Source: Thraustochytrium sp. TN22 (Eukaryota; Sar; Bigyra; Thraustochytrida; Thraustochytriidae). From it: a stretch of DNA of 64,000 nucleotides. The translations under genes and the position numbers were made by a program. Of the stretch, positions 51,187-61,400 are shown piece after piece. The notes below the pieces were generated by a model. The model saw only the letters and a list, made by a program, of their open reading frames with translations, ran no database searches and was not told the DNA's origin. Positions within the stretch are counted from its first letter, which is position 1; the number at the start of each line of letters is the position of its first letter. The DNA lies in NCBI GenBank assembly GCA_013306675.1, contig JABLUY010000022.1, positions 1 through 64,000 of the forward strand, read 5' to 3'.

Positions 51187-53367
51187 ATGGCGTCGGCAGG
51201 CGGGGCCGCGGCGGCGCGGGCGGGTGCGGCACCGACGGCGACCGCGGCAGCGTCGCTGGACCCGGAGCACTACAAGAAGACCCCGGCGGAGCGCTTCACC
51301 ATCAACGAGGACTTGGAGGACATCTACCGGAGCTGGAGCGAGCTGGTGCCTGCAGAGCGACGCGAGGATGCAGAGGAAGTGGTGAGCAAGCTGGTGGAGG
51401 CGCAGCCGCGGTCGGCGACGGAGCTGAACAAGTACATGTCGGCGATCCGGCGCGGCAAGAACCATTACTTCTTCAAGAAGTCCATGCTGCTGCACGTGCT
51501 CATGGCCATGGAGGAGGAGGGCAAGTTTCAGGCAGAGGACGAGCGCGTCCAGGCGCTGCGCAAGCTGCTCATCAAGAAGGGTGGCAAGAGCACCTCGGGC
51601 GTGCTGGTGGTCACGGTGCTGACGAGTCCTTACCCGCACGGGCAGCGCTTCTCGTGCGAGTGGAACTGCTACTACTGCCCGAACGAGCCGGACCAGCCGC
51701 GGTCGTACCTGCACGACGAGCCGTCAGTGCTGCGCGCGAACCGCAATCGCTTCGATGCGGTGCTGCAGTTCTTCGACCGCACGGTGACGCTCGCCATGAA
51801 CGGCCACCCGGTGGACAAGATCGAGCTGCTCATTTTGGGCGGGACCTGGGCGTCGTACCCAGAGAGCTACCAGGAAGAGTTCATCCGTGACCTCTTCTTT
51901 GCGGCCAACACGTTCTACAACAAGGGCCGCGGCCGCGAGCGTCTCTCGCTGGAGGAGGAGAAGGCGCGCAACGAGGTGGCGCGCTGCAAGATCATCGGCA
52001 TCACGCTCGAGACGCGGCCGGACTGCATCAACGCGGCTGAGCTGCGGCGCTTCCGACGGTACGGGTGCACGCGCGTGCAGCTGGGCGTGCAGCACACGGA
52101 CGATGGCATTCTCAAGAAGATCAATCGCGGCTGCACGAATGCGGACGTGCGCCGCGCGCTGCGCCTGCTCAAGGACGCCTGCTACAAGGTCGACATCCAC
52201 CTCATGCCAAACCTGCCTGGCGCCACCGTCGAGGTAGACCGCGCCATGTTTGAGGAGGTCCTGGCGGACCCGGGCTTGCAGGCGGACCAGTGGAAGATCT
52301 ATCCGTGCGAGACCACGCCGTGGACTGTCATCCAGCAGTGGTACGAGCGTGGCAAGTACGTTCCGTACGCGGAGGCGGAGCTCATGGAGCTCCTCCTCGA
52401 CGTCAAGGCGCAGGTCCACCCGTGGATTCGGCTCAACCGCGTAGTGCGCGACATCCCGTCGCAGTACATTCTGGGCGGCGTCGATAACCCAAGCATGCGC
52501 CAGTTGCTGCAGCGTCGCCTGACGGAGCGTGGCCAGCGGTGCCGCTGTATCCGATGCCGCGAGGTGCGGGCCCAGACGCCGGACCCGGCCTCCGTGGAGC
52601 TCGTGACGCGCCGCTACGAGGGCCAGGGCGCCCCTGAGCTCTTCATCTCCTTCGAGGTGCGGGGCGATGAGACCATCCTCGGCTTTGTGCGTCTGCGCCT
52701 GCCCACCGTGGCGCCCGCAACCACCACCGCGCCGCTGGATGATACCGCGGAATACGAGGAGATGTTGGACGAGGAAGGCGGGAAAGACGAGGAGGCTGTG
52801 GAGAGACACGGGCGAAGCGAGACGGCGGCGCCGGTACGTCGTAGGCGACGGCGCAGCCGGACGCCAACCGTACGCCGCCGAGCGCGGCCCGAGCCGCCCA
52901 AGGCGCCGGGGGACCAGCACCAGCAGGAGCAGCAGGAGGAGGAGCAGCAGGAGGAGCAGGAAGAGGAGCGAGTTCCCTTTGGCGAGCTTCGCGGAGCAGC
53001 GCTCATTCGTGAGCTGCACGTGTACGGGCAGCTCATCCCGACGCAGGACTCGCATCGGACGCATGCCCAGCACACGGGCCTGGGCTCGCGACTCATGGAC
53101 GAGGCGGAGCGCGTGGCGCAAGAGCATGGATACGAGCGCATCGCGGTGATCGCCGGTGTCGGCGTGCGGCAGTATTATCGCAAGCTTGGGTACGAGTTGC
53201 GTGGTGAGGGCGAGTTCATGATGAAGGAGTTGGCTCCCGTGGCTCGACGCGGAACTCGGGCAGGATTCGCGATTTTGGGCGTGGCGCTCCTGTACACGTG
53301 GTTGGTTGCCATTGTGGTCCTGTATCGGGTGGCCTTGATTGAAGCAACGAGGCCAGGCTTTAGCTAA
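51187..53367 (+). CDS. ELP3: Elp3-type radical SAM acetyltransferase with C-terminal membrane anchor
   Basis: 726 residues from the ATG at 51187; the frame is open further upstream but the sequence there is low complexity. Radical SAM domain: cluster ligands C157, C161, C164 in CEWNCYYC, followed by LILGGTW, ITLETRPD and RVQLGVQHTDDGI. Acetyltransferase domain near the end: RELHVYGQLIP, HTGLGSRLMDEAE and GVRQYYRKLGY. About 110 acidic then Arg-rich and Gln/Glu-rich residues are inserted between the two domains. The last ~35 residues form a membrane segment (AILGVALLYTWLVAIVVLY, about 694-714). The enzyme modifies wobble-uridine in tRNA using acetyl-CoA. A C-terminal anchor is also known from Toxoplasma Elp3, which sits in the outer mitochondrial membrane. 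I recall no canonical Elp3 with CEWNCYYC; it may be a distinct Elp3 branch. Confidence 0.85.
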   Translation: MASAGGAAAARAGAAPTATAAASLDPEHYKKTPAERFTINEDLEDIYRSWSELVPAERREDAEEVVSKLVEAQPRSATELNKYMSAIRRGKNHYFFKKSMLLHVLMAMEEEGKFQAEDERVQALRKLLIKKGGKSTSGVLVVTVLTSPYPHGQRFSCEWNCYYCPNEPDQPRSYLHDEPSVLRANRNRFDAVLQFFDRTVTLAMNGHPVDKIELLILGGTWASYPESYQEEFIRDLFFAANTFYNKGRGRERLSLEEEKARNEVARCKIIGITLETRPDCINAAELRRFRRYGCTRVQLGVQHTDDGILKKINRGCTNADVRRALRLLKDACYKVDIHLMPNLPGATVEVDRAMFEEVLADPGLQADQWKIYPCETTPWTVIQQWYERGKYVPYAEAELMELLLDVKAQVHPWIRLNRVVRDIPSQYILGGVDNPSMRQLLQRRLTERGQRCRCIRCREVRAQTPDPASVELVTRRYEGQGAPELFISFEVRGDETILGFVRLRLPTVAPATTTAPLDDTAEYEEMLDEEGGKDEEAVERHGRSETAAPVRRRRRRSRTPTVRRRARPEPPKAPGDQHQQEQQEEEQQEEQEEERVPFGELRGAALIRELHVYGQLIPTQDSHRTHAQHTGLGSRLMDEAERVAQEHGYERIAVIAGVGVRQYYRKLGYELRGEGEFMMKELAPVARRGTRAGFAILGVALLYTWLVAIVVLYRVALIEATRPGFS

Positions 53368-53387
53368 AGAGAACAAATATTTTTGAA

Positions 53388-53526
53388 CGGGCGTTCACGA
53401 TGAAGAATCTGGCGCCCGTGGCTCGACGCGGGATCCGGACAGGATTCGTGATCGCGGGCGTGGTGCTCCTGTATACGCGCTCGGTAGACTTCTATACCGG
53501 CCGGCAGGCCTATTTTGCCAGCTAAC
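53388..53526 (+). pseudogene. Partial tandem copy of the Elp3 3' end
   Basis: From the ATG at 53400 the sequence aligns to the Elp3 coding sequence from 53221 at a constant offset of 179 bases. Shared stretches include cccgtggctcgacgc, gacaggattcgtgat versus gcaggattcgcgatt, and tgctcctgtatacg versus cgctcctgtacacg, about 80% identical over the first 80 bases. In frame it reads MKNLAPVARRGIRTGFVIAG against MKELAPVARRGTRAGFAILG, then diverges and stops at about 53525. It has no start-to-stop gene of its own and lies in the 3' flank, so it is a duplicated gene end (or an unused alternative tail). Confidence 0.8.
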
Positions 53527-53671
53527 CAAAAGCCAGGCCAGAGTTTCTGGAGAGCGATAGTTAGCTTTTGCCGAGCTGAGCTGAGCTGAGAGGCTGGCCG
53601 CAGGGCAGGTACTGCAACGACGAGTCAAGAAAAGAAAGCAAAGCAAAGAAAGGTAGGCTAACCCAGAAAGA

Positions 53672-54616
53672 TCACTGCTCGAGGGACTCGGCACCGGAGA
53701 TAATCTCGATGAGCTCGGTGGTAATCTTGGCCTGGCGAGCGCGGTTGTAGCGGATGGTGAGCTTCTCGACGAGCTCGCCGGCGTTCTTGGAGGCGTTCTC
53801 CATGGCGTTCATGCGCGAGGACTGCTCCGAGGTGGCGTTCTCGATGCAGCAGCCGTAAAGCTGCACGGCGAGGCCAAACTCGGTGAGGTTCTGCACGGCC
53901 TCCTCCGAGGACTCGAGCTCACCCTCGTACTTGTTGAGCGGGAAGGGCTTCTCGGCCGCGGACTCGTCCTCGACGTTGGCGAGAGCGGCGAAGTTGGCGT
54001 TGGAAATGGACTCGGTCTCGTAGGCGATGGCGGACATGAAGCGGTTGAAGACGATGTTGTAGCGGTCGGCCTCCGGGTAAGCGCTGATGATGCGGTCGGT
54101 GATGATGCAGCACTTCTCGAAAGTCATGGGGGTCTTCCAGGGCTCGTTGATCTGGCCCACGAGCGCGTCGCCGTGCGTGCGCACGAGCGGGCCCGAGCCG
54201 CGGTCGCCGATGATGAAGACCTTGGGGTCGAGGCCGGCGGCCTTGTCGGCGTCCACGCGCGCCTTGATCATCTTGGCGTTGGCGGCGTTGACACCACCGC
54301 ACAGACCGCGGTCCGAGCTCAGCATGATGTAGACGGGCTTCTTGGCGTCCGGCAGGGGCACGTCGTCCGCGCCGGGGGTGGCCTGGAAGATCTTCTCCAT
54401 CGTCTTGCCGAATGGCCGGCCCTTCTCCAGGCGATCCTGGTCGCCGCGCAGCTTGGCCGCCGACACCATCTTCATCGACGCGGTAATCTTGCGGATGTTG
54501 TTGGTCGACGTGATGCGCATCTGAATCTCCTTCAGGTTCTCCGCGAAGCCGCGCGACTGCAGCTTGCCGACCGCGCCGCCCGCCGACAGGCTGCGCGACG
54601 CCGTAAGGCCCAGCAT
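53672..54616 (-). CDS. ATPC: Mitochondrial F1-ATP synthase gamma subunit
   Basis: 314 residues. A short presequence (MLGLTASRSLSAGGAVGKL) is followed by ENLKEIQMRITSTNNIRKIT and MKMVSAAKLR, the N-terminal helix that forms the rotor shaft. SSDRGLCGGVN is the gamma-subunit signature, and the C-terminal helix carries EQSSRMNAMENASKNAGEL and NRARQAKITTELIEI. The gamma subunit rotates inside the alpha3-beta3 head to couple proton flow to ATP synthesis. No introns visible. It is convergent with Elp3 and divergent from FGE. Confidence 0.97.
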   Translation of the reverse strand: MLGLTASRSLSAGGAVGKLQSRGFAENLKEIQMRITSTNNIRKITASMKMVSAAKLRGDQDRLEKGRPFGKTMEKIFQATPGADDVPLPDAKKPVYIMLSSDRGLCGGVNAANAKMIKARVDADKAAGLDPKVFIIGDRGSGPLVRTHGDALVGQINEPWKTPMTFEKCCIITDRIISAYPEADRYNIVFNRFMSAIAYETESISNANFAALANVEDESAAEKPFPLNKYEGELESSEEAVQNLTEFGLAVQLYGCCIENATSEQSSRMNAMENASKNAGELVEKLTIRYNRARQAKITTELIEIISGAESLEQ

Positions 54617-55390
54617 CTTGCTAAGGGGGGAGGAGAGAGAGGGGGAGGAAGGCCGACTACCCGTCCGTACCGAGCTCTACCGCCGCGCCCGCGACCTGAT
54701 CGCGGAGACAGACAGACAGACGCTCGCCGCCGCCGACCCGCCCGCGCCGCCCCGCCGCCGCTCTGCCCGCGCGCGCGCGATCGCTGGATGGATGATCGAG
54801 ATGTGGCCGCGCGCCGCCGCAGCCAGAGCGCAGCCGGCGGATCCTCCCTCCCCCACGCTTCCGCCGCCACTGCGCGCCACTCCCGCGCGCGCGCTGCTTC
54901 CCTCCGGCGCGCCGTCCAGTGCTGCCTCCCCCCTTCCACTGCGCCCTTCCTCCCTGCCCGCCTGCTTGCAGTCCACCCACAGCCGCCCCGCAGCAACGCG
55001 CGAAACAAGGACGGGGCGGTTCGCCCGAGGGGAGGGGTGTGCGGAGGAGCGCCAGTGACGGCAGATACATGGGTGACGTGGAACGGCCGAGAGGCGGCGG
55101 GCAACGCATGTAGGGTTGAGAGGGGGGGTTTCGCCGGGTCTTTGCGGGGACGCGGTGTGCGCGTGTAGCGCGTTGCGCAGACCGCGGCGCGGGCGCGGCG
55201 CCGCGCGGCGTCCCTTGCGACGCCCCTGCGCGCAGCTGGCTGGCACAGTTCGACTTCGCCGAGGCACTGGAGGCCGGCCCCGCGCGCAGCCGGTCGAGAG
55301 CGCGCGGCCGAGCGACCTCGCGGCCGACCGCCCGCCCGCTCGCGCGCAGGTCCGGCCGAGCTTCGATCTCCAGGCCGAGGATAAGATAAG
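54617..55390. other. Divergent upstream region of ATP synthase gamma and FGE
   Basis: GC-rich with a gggggg run near 54627 and another near 55130, an agacagacagac tract near 54710, and short aagataag repeats just before the FGE start codon. The frames on either strand are compositional. Confidence 0.5.
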
Positions 55391-56641
55391 ATGGCGAGGG
55401 TGGCGAGCGTGGCCGCGCTGCTCGCCGCGGCCGTGCTCGCGCTCGCCGCGCAGCCCGGCGCGGCGGAGGAGGGCGCGTGCAGCGCCGCGGCGGCAGCGGT
55501 CGAGGCGAGCCCGGAGAGCGCGGAGCACGAGGAGCACGAGGCGGGCTCGTGCGGGTGCGCCGCGAGCCAGAACCGCGCGTCGGGCGAGGGCGCGGCCAGG
55601 GACCTGCAGCAGGCGGACGCGGTGCCGCGGCCCGCGCTGGAGGTGCTGCGCGAGCACGTGGCGCGCGGCGAGGTGGACCTTGACGGCGTGGAGCCGACGC
55701 ACATGCTGCGCGTTCCGGCGGGCGAGTTCACCATGGGCACGGATGACCCGCAGATCTTGGAGGACGGCGAGGGCCCGGCTCGCCGCGTGCGCCTGGGCGC
55801 CTTCGACCTGGACGAGATGGAGGTCTCGAACCGGCAATTCGCCGCCTTTGCCCTGGCCGAGGGCTACACGACCGAGGCGGAGCGCTTTGGGTGGTCCTTC
55901 TGCTTCGAGGGCTCGCTGTCCAAGCAGGTGGCTGAGTCGATCGATGTCGCGGTCGCCAGCGTGCCATGGTGGCTGCCAGTCCCAGGCGCGGACTGGATGC
56001 ACCCGAATGGCCCCGACAGCGACGTCGTCCTGGACGGCAAGCTGGACTACCCAGTGACTCACGTTACGCACAACGACGCGCGCGCATACTGCGAGTGGGC
56101 CGGCAAGCGCCTGCCACGCGAAGCCGAGTACGAGCGCGCGGTCAAGGGCGACCTGGAGGGCGTCATGTACCCGTGGGGCAGCGAGATGACGCCCAATGGC
56201 ACCCATCGCGCCAACCTCTGGCAGGGCCACTTCCCTGACACCAACTCGGCCGAGGACGGCTACCTGTGGTCGAGCCCGGTCGACAGCTTCGGTCCTCAGA
56301 ACGCCTTCGGCTTCAAGAACATCATTGGCAACGTCTGGGAGTGGGTGGCTGACGCTTGGACCATTCGCCACCGCCTCACGGCCCCGGACGGCGGCGTGCT
56401 CACAGACTTCCAGGTCGAGTTGGCCGGCCACATTGATGACCCGGCTGTCGAGCGCGTCAAGAAGGGCGGCTCTTACATGTGCCACATCTCCTACTGCTAC
56501 CGCTACCGGGTGGACTCGCGCTCACACAACACGGCCGACAGCAGCGCTCAGAACCTCGGTTTTCGCTGCGCCCGTGATGTCGAGAACGAGGAGGACGACG
56601 AAGTCCCAGGCGCTGCGGGCACCGGCGAGGCGATGCAGTGA
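55391..56641 (+). CDS. SUMF1: Formylglycine-generating enzyme (sulfatase-modifying factor)
   Basis: 416 residues. A signal peptide (VASVAALLAAAVLALAAQPGAAEEG) leads into a stalk with GSCGCAASQ, matching the N-terminal Cys pair region of human SUMF1. The catalytic fold begins MLRVPAGEFTMGTDDPQ, then PARRVRLGAF, EVSNRQFAAF, PWWLPVPGADW, HPNGPDS, YCEWAGKRLPREAEYE and IGNVWEWV. The active-site Cys pair is C364 and C369 in GGSYMCHISYCYRYR, spaced as in human C336/C341. The enzyme works in the ER on newly made sulfatases, turning their active Cys to formylglycine using O2 and copper. Its presence implies that sulfatases are encoded elsewhere in the genome. Confidence 0.95.
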   Translation: MARVASVAALLAAAVLALAAQPGAAEEGACSAAAAAVEASPESAEHEEHEAGSCGCAASQNRASGEGAARDLQQADAVPRPALEVLREHVARGEVDLDGVEPTHMLRVPAGEFTMGTDDPQILEDGEGPARRVRLGAFDLDEMEVSNRQFAAFALAEGYTTEAERFGWSFCFEGSLSKQVAESIDVAVASVPWWLPVPGADWMHPNGPDSDVVLDGKLDYPVTHVTHNDARAYCEWAGKRLPREAEYERAVKGDLEGVMYPWGSEMTPNGTHRANLWQGHFPDTNSAEDGYLWSSPVDSFGPQNAFGFKNIIGNVWEWVADAWTIRHRLTAPDGGVLTDFQVELAGHIDDPAVERVKKGGSYMCHISYCYRYRVDSRSHNTADSSAQNLGFRCARDVENEEDDEVPGAAGTGEAMQ

Positions 56642-57057
56642 ACCCATTGGCACGGGGCGTGGCACGGCACGGCACGGCACGGCACGGCATGGCATGGCAT
56701 GATTCTTGACGTGACATGCGACTTGACAAGCGCAGCGACCGACCTTCAGCAGCGCCGCCTCCTCGTAGAGTCTGGACGCAAGGCAAATCGCCCACCTCTC
56801 TTTCCTGCGCGACAAAGGCATCTTTCTTTTTTTTCTTTCAAGCCTCTTCTTCTCTTCCTCGCGTCTCTTCGGTCGCTACGTCGTCCCGTCAAAGGGTGGG
56901 TCACACGGAGACATAGACACCCACTGTCACACACATACAAAAATCCCAGGCCGTCTCGGCGGCGGCAGTGTCTTGAAAAGCGCCAGACGTCGCAGCCTCT
57001 GCTCTACTCAGCCGCCGCGTCGCGGTCTCGCAGTCTCGCAGTCAGCGCAAAGAGCGA
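56642..57057. other. Convergent intergenic region with ggcac repeat
   Basis: Just after the FGE stop is a ggcac pentamer run, becoming ggcat, at about 56658-56701. A T-rich tract lies at about 56820-56850. No gene seen. Confidence 0.6.
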
Positions 57058-58458
57058 TCAGCCGTGGACCACGCGGCAGGTGTGGTCGTCGGAGCAGGAG
57101 ACAAAGACGCCCGGGCGCATGTCAAAGTTGAGAATCATGTTGGTGTGGTGCGTGAGGAGGCGCACCTGTTCGCCGGAGCGGGCGTCCCAGAGGCGCGCAG
57201 AGCCGTCCGCGGAGCAGGAGATGAGCGTGGGCGAGCCCGGCACAAAGCGAATCCTGACAACGGCGTCCTCATGGCGGCACACGTGCCTGCAGGTCTGCGT
57301 GTTGAGGTCCCAAACCTTGATGGTGCCATCGGTGGATGCCGAGGCGACAAAGGGCAGGGTATCGGAGAACTGGACGGACTCGACGGAGCCGACCTCGACC
57401 TCGCCATTGGCCGAGGTGCGCGGCGAGTCATGCTGGAAGGACGCCAATACCTTGCGGGTCTCAAGACGCGCGAGTCGCAACGAGCCATCGACGCCGCCGG
57501 CCGCAATCATGGGCTGCTCCGGGTGGCAGGCGAGGCTGACGACGCCGCCCTGGTGCCAGTCATGGCCCGCAAAGGTGTGCATGCAGGTCCATGTCTTGGG
57601 GTCCCAAAGACGCACGGTGCCGTCGAGCGAGCCGGTGACAATGCGCTTGCCATTGGGCGTGAACTGACCGCACGTGACGCTGCCCTCGTGGCCGGCCAGC
57701 ACGCCGAGGCACTGGCCCATGCTCGCGCCCGGGGTCACGTCCCACACCCACGTGGTGGCGTCCTCGGAGCCCGCCATGAGCACGTTACCGGCCGGGTGCC
57801 AGCGCACCCACTCCACCTCGGTGGACGGGCCGTCCAGCGTCTTGAGCAGCGTGCCCGTGTTGGCGTCCCACACGCGCACCGTGGCGTCGTAGCCGCCCGT
57901 GGCGCACATAGACCCGTCGGCCGAGAAGCCGCAGTCCACGATGGTGTCCGTGTGCCCGCTCAGCTGCACCGCCGGCGTTCCGTCACGCGTGCCCCACAGG
58001 TACGCGAGGTCGTCGCCGCCGCCGCTCAGCGCACGCGACCCGTCCGCGCTCAGTGCAACGCAGTACACCGAGTCGGTGTGCTTCTCGAACGCGAAGGCCG
58101 CGCCATCCTGCGGCGGCGCGGTCGGTGCCTCAGCGCCGTCCTGCATGGCGCCGTCCTGGCCCTGCCCTTGCGCGCCCTCGCCATCCCCGTCACGCTCGAT
58201 GTCTACCTCTGTCGCTGTAGTCTCCGCCAGATCGTCCTCGTCAACGAGGTCCTCGTCGCCGTCCTGGTCCTCGTCGCCGTCGCCGCCGCCCTGGCCCTCC
58301 ACGAACGGCTTGCTGTCGTCCACCTCCTCCAGGTCCGCCTCGCTCACCTCGAACATGCCGTCCGCATCGCGGTGCGTCGCGCCACCCTGGTCCTTTTGCT
58401 GCTGCTGCTGCGCCGCGCCCTGGCCGTCCATGTCCATGCCCTGGCCCTGGCCCTCCAT
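57058..58458 (-). CDS. AAMP: WD40 protein of the AAMP / Sqt1 type
   Basis: 466 residues. A Gln/Gly/Asp-rich acidic N-terminus with EVSEADLEEVDD precedes eight WD40-type repeats from about 125 (EKHTDSVYCVALSADGSRAL, GHTDTIVDCGF, GGYDATVRVWD, and so on to VSCSDDHTCRVVHG at the very end). The acidic D/E-rich N-terminus and the phrase 'GGGDDLAYLW' match angio-associated migratory cell protein and its yeast counterpart Sqt1, as recalled. Sqt1 is a chaperone that delivers a large-subunit ribosomal protein (uL16) to the nascent 60S subunit. Tandem-repeat family, so the assignment rests on the N-terminus and repeat order. Confidence 0.82.
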   Translation of the reverse strand: MEGQGQGMDMDGQGAAQQQQQKDQGGATHRDADGMFEVSEADLEEVDDSKPFVEGQGGGDGDEDQDGDEDLVDEDDLAETTATEVDIERDGDGEGAQGQGQDGAMQDGAEAPTAPPQDGAAFAFEKHTDSVYCVALSADGSRALSGGGDDLAYLWGTRDGTPAVQLSGHTDTIVDCGFSADGSMCATGGYDATVRVWDANTGTLLKTLDGPSTEVEWVRWHPAGNVLMAGSEDATTWVWDVTPGASMGQCLGVLAGHEGSVTCGQFTPNGKRIVTGSLDGTVRLWDPKTWTCMHTFAGHDWHQGGVVSLACHPEQPMIAAGGVDGSLRLARLETRKVLASFQHDSPRTSANGEVEVGSVESVQFSDTLPFVASASTDGTIKVWDLNTQTCRHVCRHEDAVVRIRFVPGSPTLISCSADGSARLWDARSGEQVRLLTHHTNMILNFDMRPGVFVSCSDDHTCRVVHG

Positions 58459-61400
58459 GCTGACCTGCAGCGAGACCGCCAGCGGGTGCGAGCACAGTCA
58501 AGCCTACGCGCTGGCGAGGGGCGCGACGCGAGGAAACGAAGCGAGTCTGCCGGGCCCCGGCCAGGGTTCCGCGGCGCGGAGCGAGAGTTGAGTTGAGTCT
58601 CCAGCGAGCAAGCCAGCTAGGTCTCTCCGCCTCCGCCAGTCGCCGAGCGAGCCATCCGCCACCGAGCGAGCCGTAAGCCTCCGAGCGAGCCTTGTGTGAT
58701 CGAGCGAGCCGTAGCACCCCGAACGGGCTCAGGCTGTGTGAGCGAGTCGTGGGCAAAGTTGCAGCTTGAAACCATCACCACTTCCGGCCACTTTTGTACG
58801 TCAGGACTGTGCTCTACGGTGCTTACAACAAATGTCAACGTAGGCGGCCAACGGCGCCGCAGTGCAGCACCGTCGCACACCACCCATGTCGCCAATTCCA
58901 AACGCGTGCAAAGCAACGAATGTAAATTCACATCGTCGGCCTGCTGGCTGGAGGGAGCCTTGTGGCCAGCGCGGCTATGGCTGCTTGCTGCTCAAGCTCA
59001 GCTAACGTTGGCTTTGTCATCGGAGATGCAAGATACATGAAGGGCGCATTGATGACGAGCTGACGAGCGAAGAACACTTTCTCGGGCCTGCGGAGTCCAG
59101 CCATGTTATGGCGACAGTGGCGTCGACCCCGCCCGCGTCGGTCAAGGCCCGACTCGCAGCCGGACAGCGCGGCGGCGGTCTGAGACGCGCGCTGCATGCC
59201 TAATCAGAGGCCTTCCGGGTCGGGTCAAGCCCGCACACCGGCCCTGGTGATGGCTAGTAGAGCAGCGTGCGGCGTGCGGCGCCTCGGACGGTCTTTCAAA
59301 GAGACAACTGTTGGAGGTTGGAGGCGGCCTCCCGGCTGCGCAGCGGCGCAGCGCAGATGTTGAAGTTGTCGCCGGCCGCCACTGCTGGGCAACCTCCAGC
59401 ACGGTCGCCAGCCAGTCGGTTCGAGTCGGCATGCATCATTGGAGGCTCTTTCGACATTGTTGCTGCTGGTCCGTGGCGTTGGTTGACAGCACTCACTGCC
59501 AGCGCCCGTCGGTTTAGGCTGGCTGGCCGCGCCGCCGCCAAGAGCGCTCGCTGTGTATGGTGCAGTTGCTAGCTGTGCGTCAGACAGTGGCTGCGCGTCA
59601 GGCAGGCTTGGCGATCCACGGCGATCCGGGTCCGCGTCTCTCGCCGTGGTCGCCGGCATCCCGCTAGAATTTACTGTTAGCGAAGCGGCTCGGGCGCTCC
59701 AAGCCTCGAGACTTCAACGAACCGCCCGGCCAGCGCCCTCAGCCAGACGCGGGAAGCTAAGGTTGGTCAAGAGCTCGCCCGGCTGGCTTGGTAGCTAGGC
59801 CTAAGACCAGTCATCGCGGCCACCCGACTGCCGTCGCAAACTCAGCTTCTCTTCGGCCACTCGTCGTCGAGGCGCCACTCCGAGCCACAGCCTGATCGCT
59901 TCCACGCCGCTAGCAGCTCGGTACCGCTGCCTTGGCCTTGGAAGCCACGGGGCGGCGTAGGTGAAACATTTTGCAAGCTGGTCCCTAGCGCTCCCGTACC
60001 GTGCCGTACGTGGGTGCAAGCCGTGCAAGCCTCAGCCAGGCAGCACACGATCTGGCCACCGGCCTGGACGCCTGACCGTCTCGTCCTTTTTAGCCGACTC
60101 TGATTTAGTTTTAGAGACTGGTACAGCTTCAAGAACACGCCGATGTCAACTTGTCGCCGGCGTTCGCGCCGGCTGACCCCTTCTAGCGGCCGTACACGCT
60201 GGAGTTGTCACGGAGAGGAAGCTAGCTGCGCCGCAGCCGTCGCGCCGTCAGGCTTGGGCCGCTCGGCTGCTTCTCCGCCCGCCTGCTTGCCGCGCGCCGC
60301 GAGCCACTGCCTGCCTCGACGTTCGTCCTTCACTTCACTGTCAGCCCGTCCGCCGCGGCTTCCGGCGCGTCTCCCTTCTGTCTTTCGCCGCGTGTGGTCT
60401 TTCAGCGTCTTTCGCTCGCAACCACAAAAGGCCTGGTCTTTCGTTCCACAGCTCCCGCAGCACCCGCAGCCACTCATTTATCTGTGCAGCCAGAGGTGCA
60501 GGTGCTGCGAGCTCGAACCTGGCGGCTGGCCAGCTCACGATGCCGACGCGCGTGGGCTCACGACTCTTGCCCAGGCTCACACATCTTGCCCACCACCGGC
60601 ATGCCAGCTACGCCGCCTTGGTCGGCGGACGGCGACGAATGCCAGAGCCAAGCAGCCCGGCGCTGGCAGCCTCGCGCTGTCAACGCGTGCCGGCGCCTGA
60701 CGGCTCCTGCCCGCCTGCCCGCCCGCCAACGCTCGATCGTTCCCGGCCAGGCCGGGATGAAGTCCCGTGAGCAACCATACAGTCTGAGGCTCCGAGCGCA
60801 AGAACGCGCCCCAGTGCCTGGCAAAGCCTGCCAAACACTGCGAGCGCGCGATCGCAAGTCTCCCGGCATGCCGCGTTCGTTCAGCCAGCCTCTGGCCGTC
60901 GAGCAGTAGGCACGTGGTCTTGAGGGGCCTTCTCCGCCTGCGATCAGGGCCAGGCTGTTGCACTGGCAGCCGCCGCCGTCATCGCTCCGGCGGCGGTTGA
61001 CCGTTGCTTGGGCAGGCCCCTCGCAGGCACACCCGCTGGGTCGAGGCGCGTCGAGGCGCGTCGATTCGGCCAGCGAGTCTCCGGCGTCCAGCCAGCCTCT
61101 GTCGCTTCGAGTCAGGCCCGATTGTTTCCTTGCTGCCCAACTGTGCTTCTCCCAGCACTGGGCCAGCGAGCAGCGTTGGTTGCTCCCAGCAGTGCCGATC
61201 TGATCGTCGTTTCTGCGCCGCGCCCCGCCGCGCCGCGCTGCGCAGCGCAGCGCAGCGCAGCGCAGCGCAGCGCAGCGCAACGCAACGCTGGGTCGATTGG
61301 AAGGCAGCTGCGTTGGCCGGTTGCCTCGTTGGCTGCCATCGATCGTTGTGATCACAACAGCCACACAACAGCCACCGACCGGCCAGGCCAAGGTCTGCAT

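Noticed and set aside
54677-56485. 602-codon minus-strand frame over the FGE gene
   Set aside because: Antisense of a well-identified FGE gene; no motif of its own.
59408-59422. tRNA B-box-like ggttcgagtc
   Set aside because: No matching A box or acceptor stem in range; a similar motif at 62702 also lacks the rest of a tRNA.
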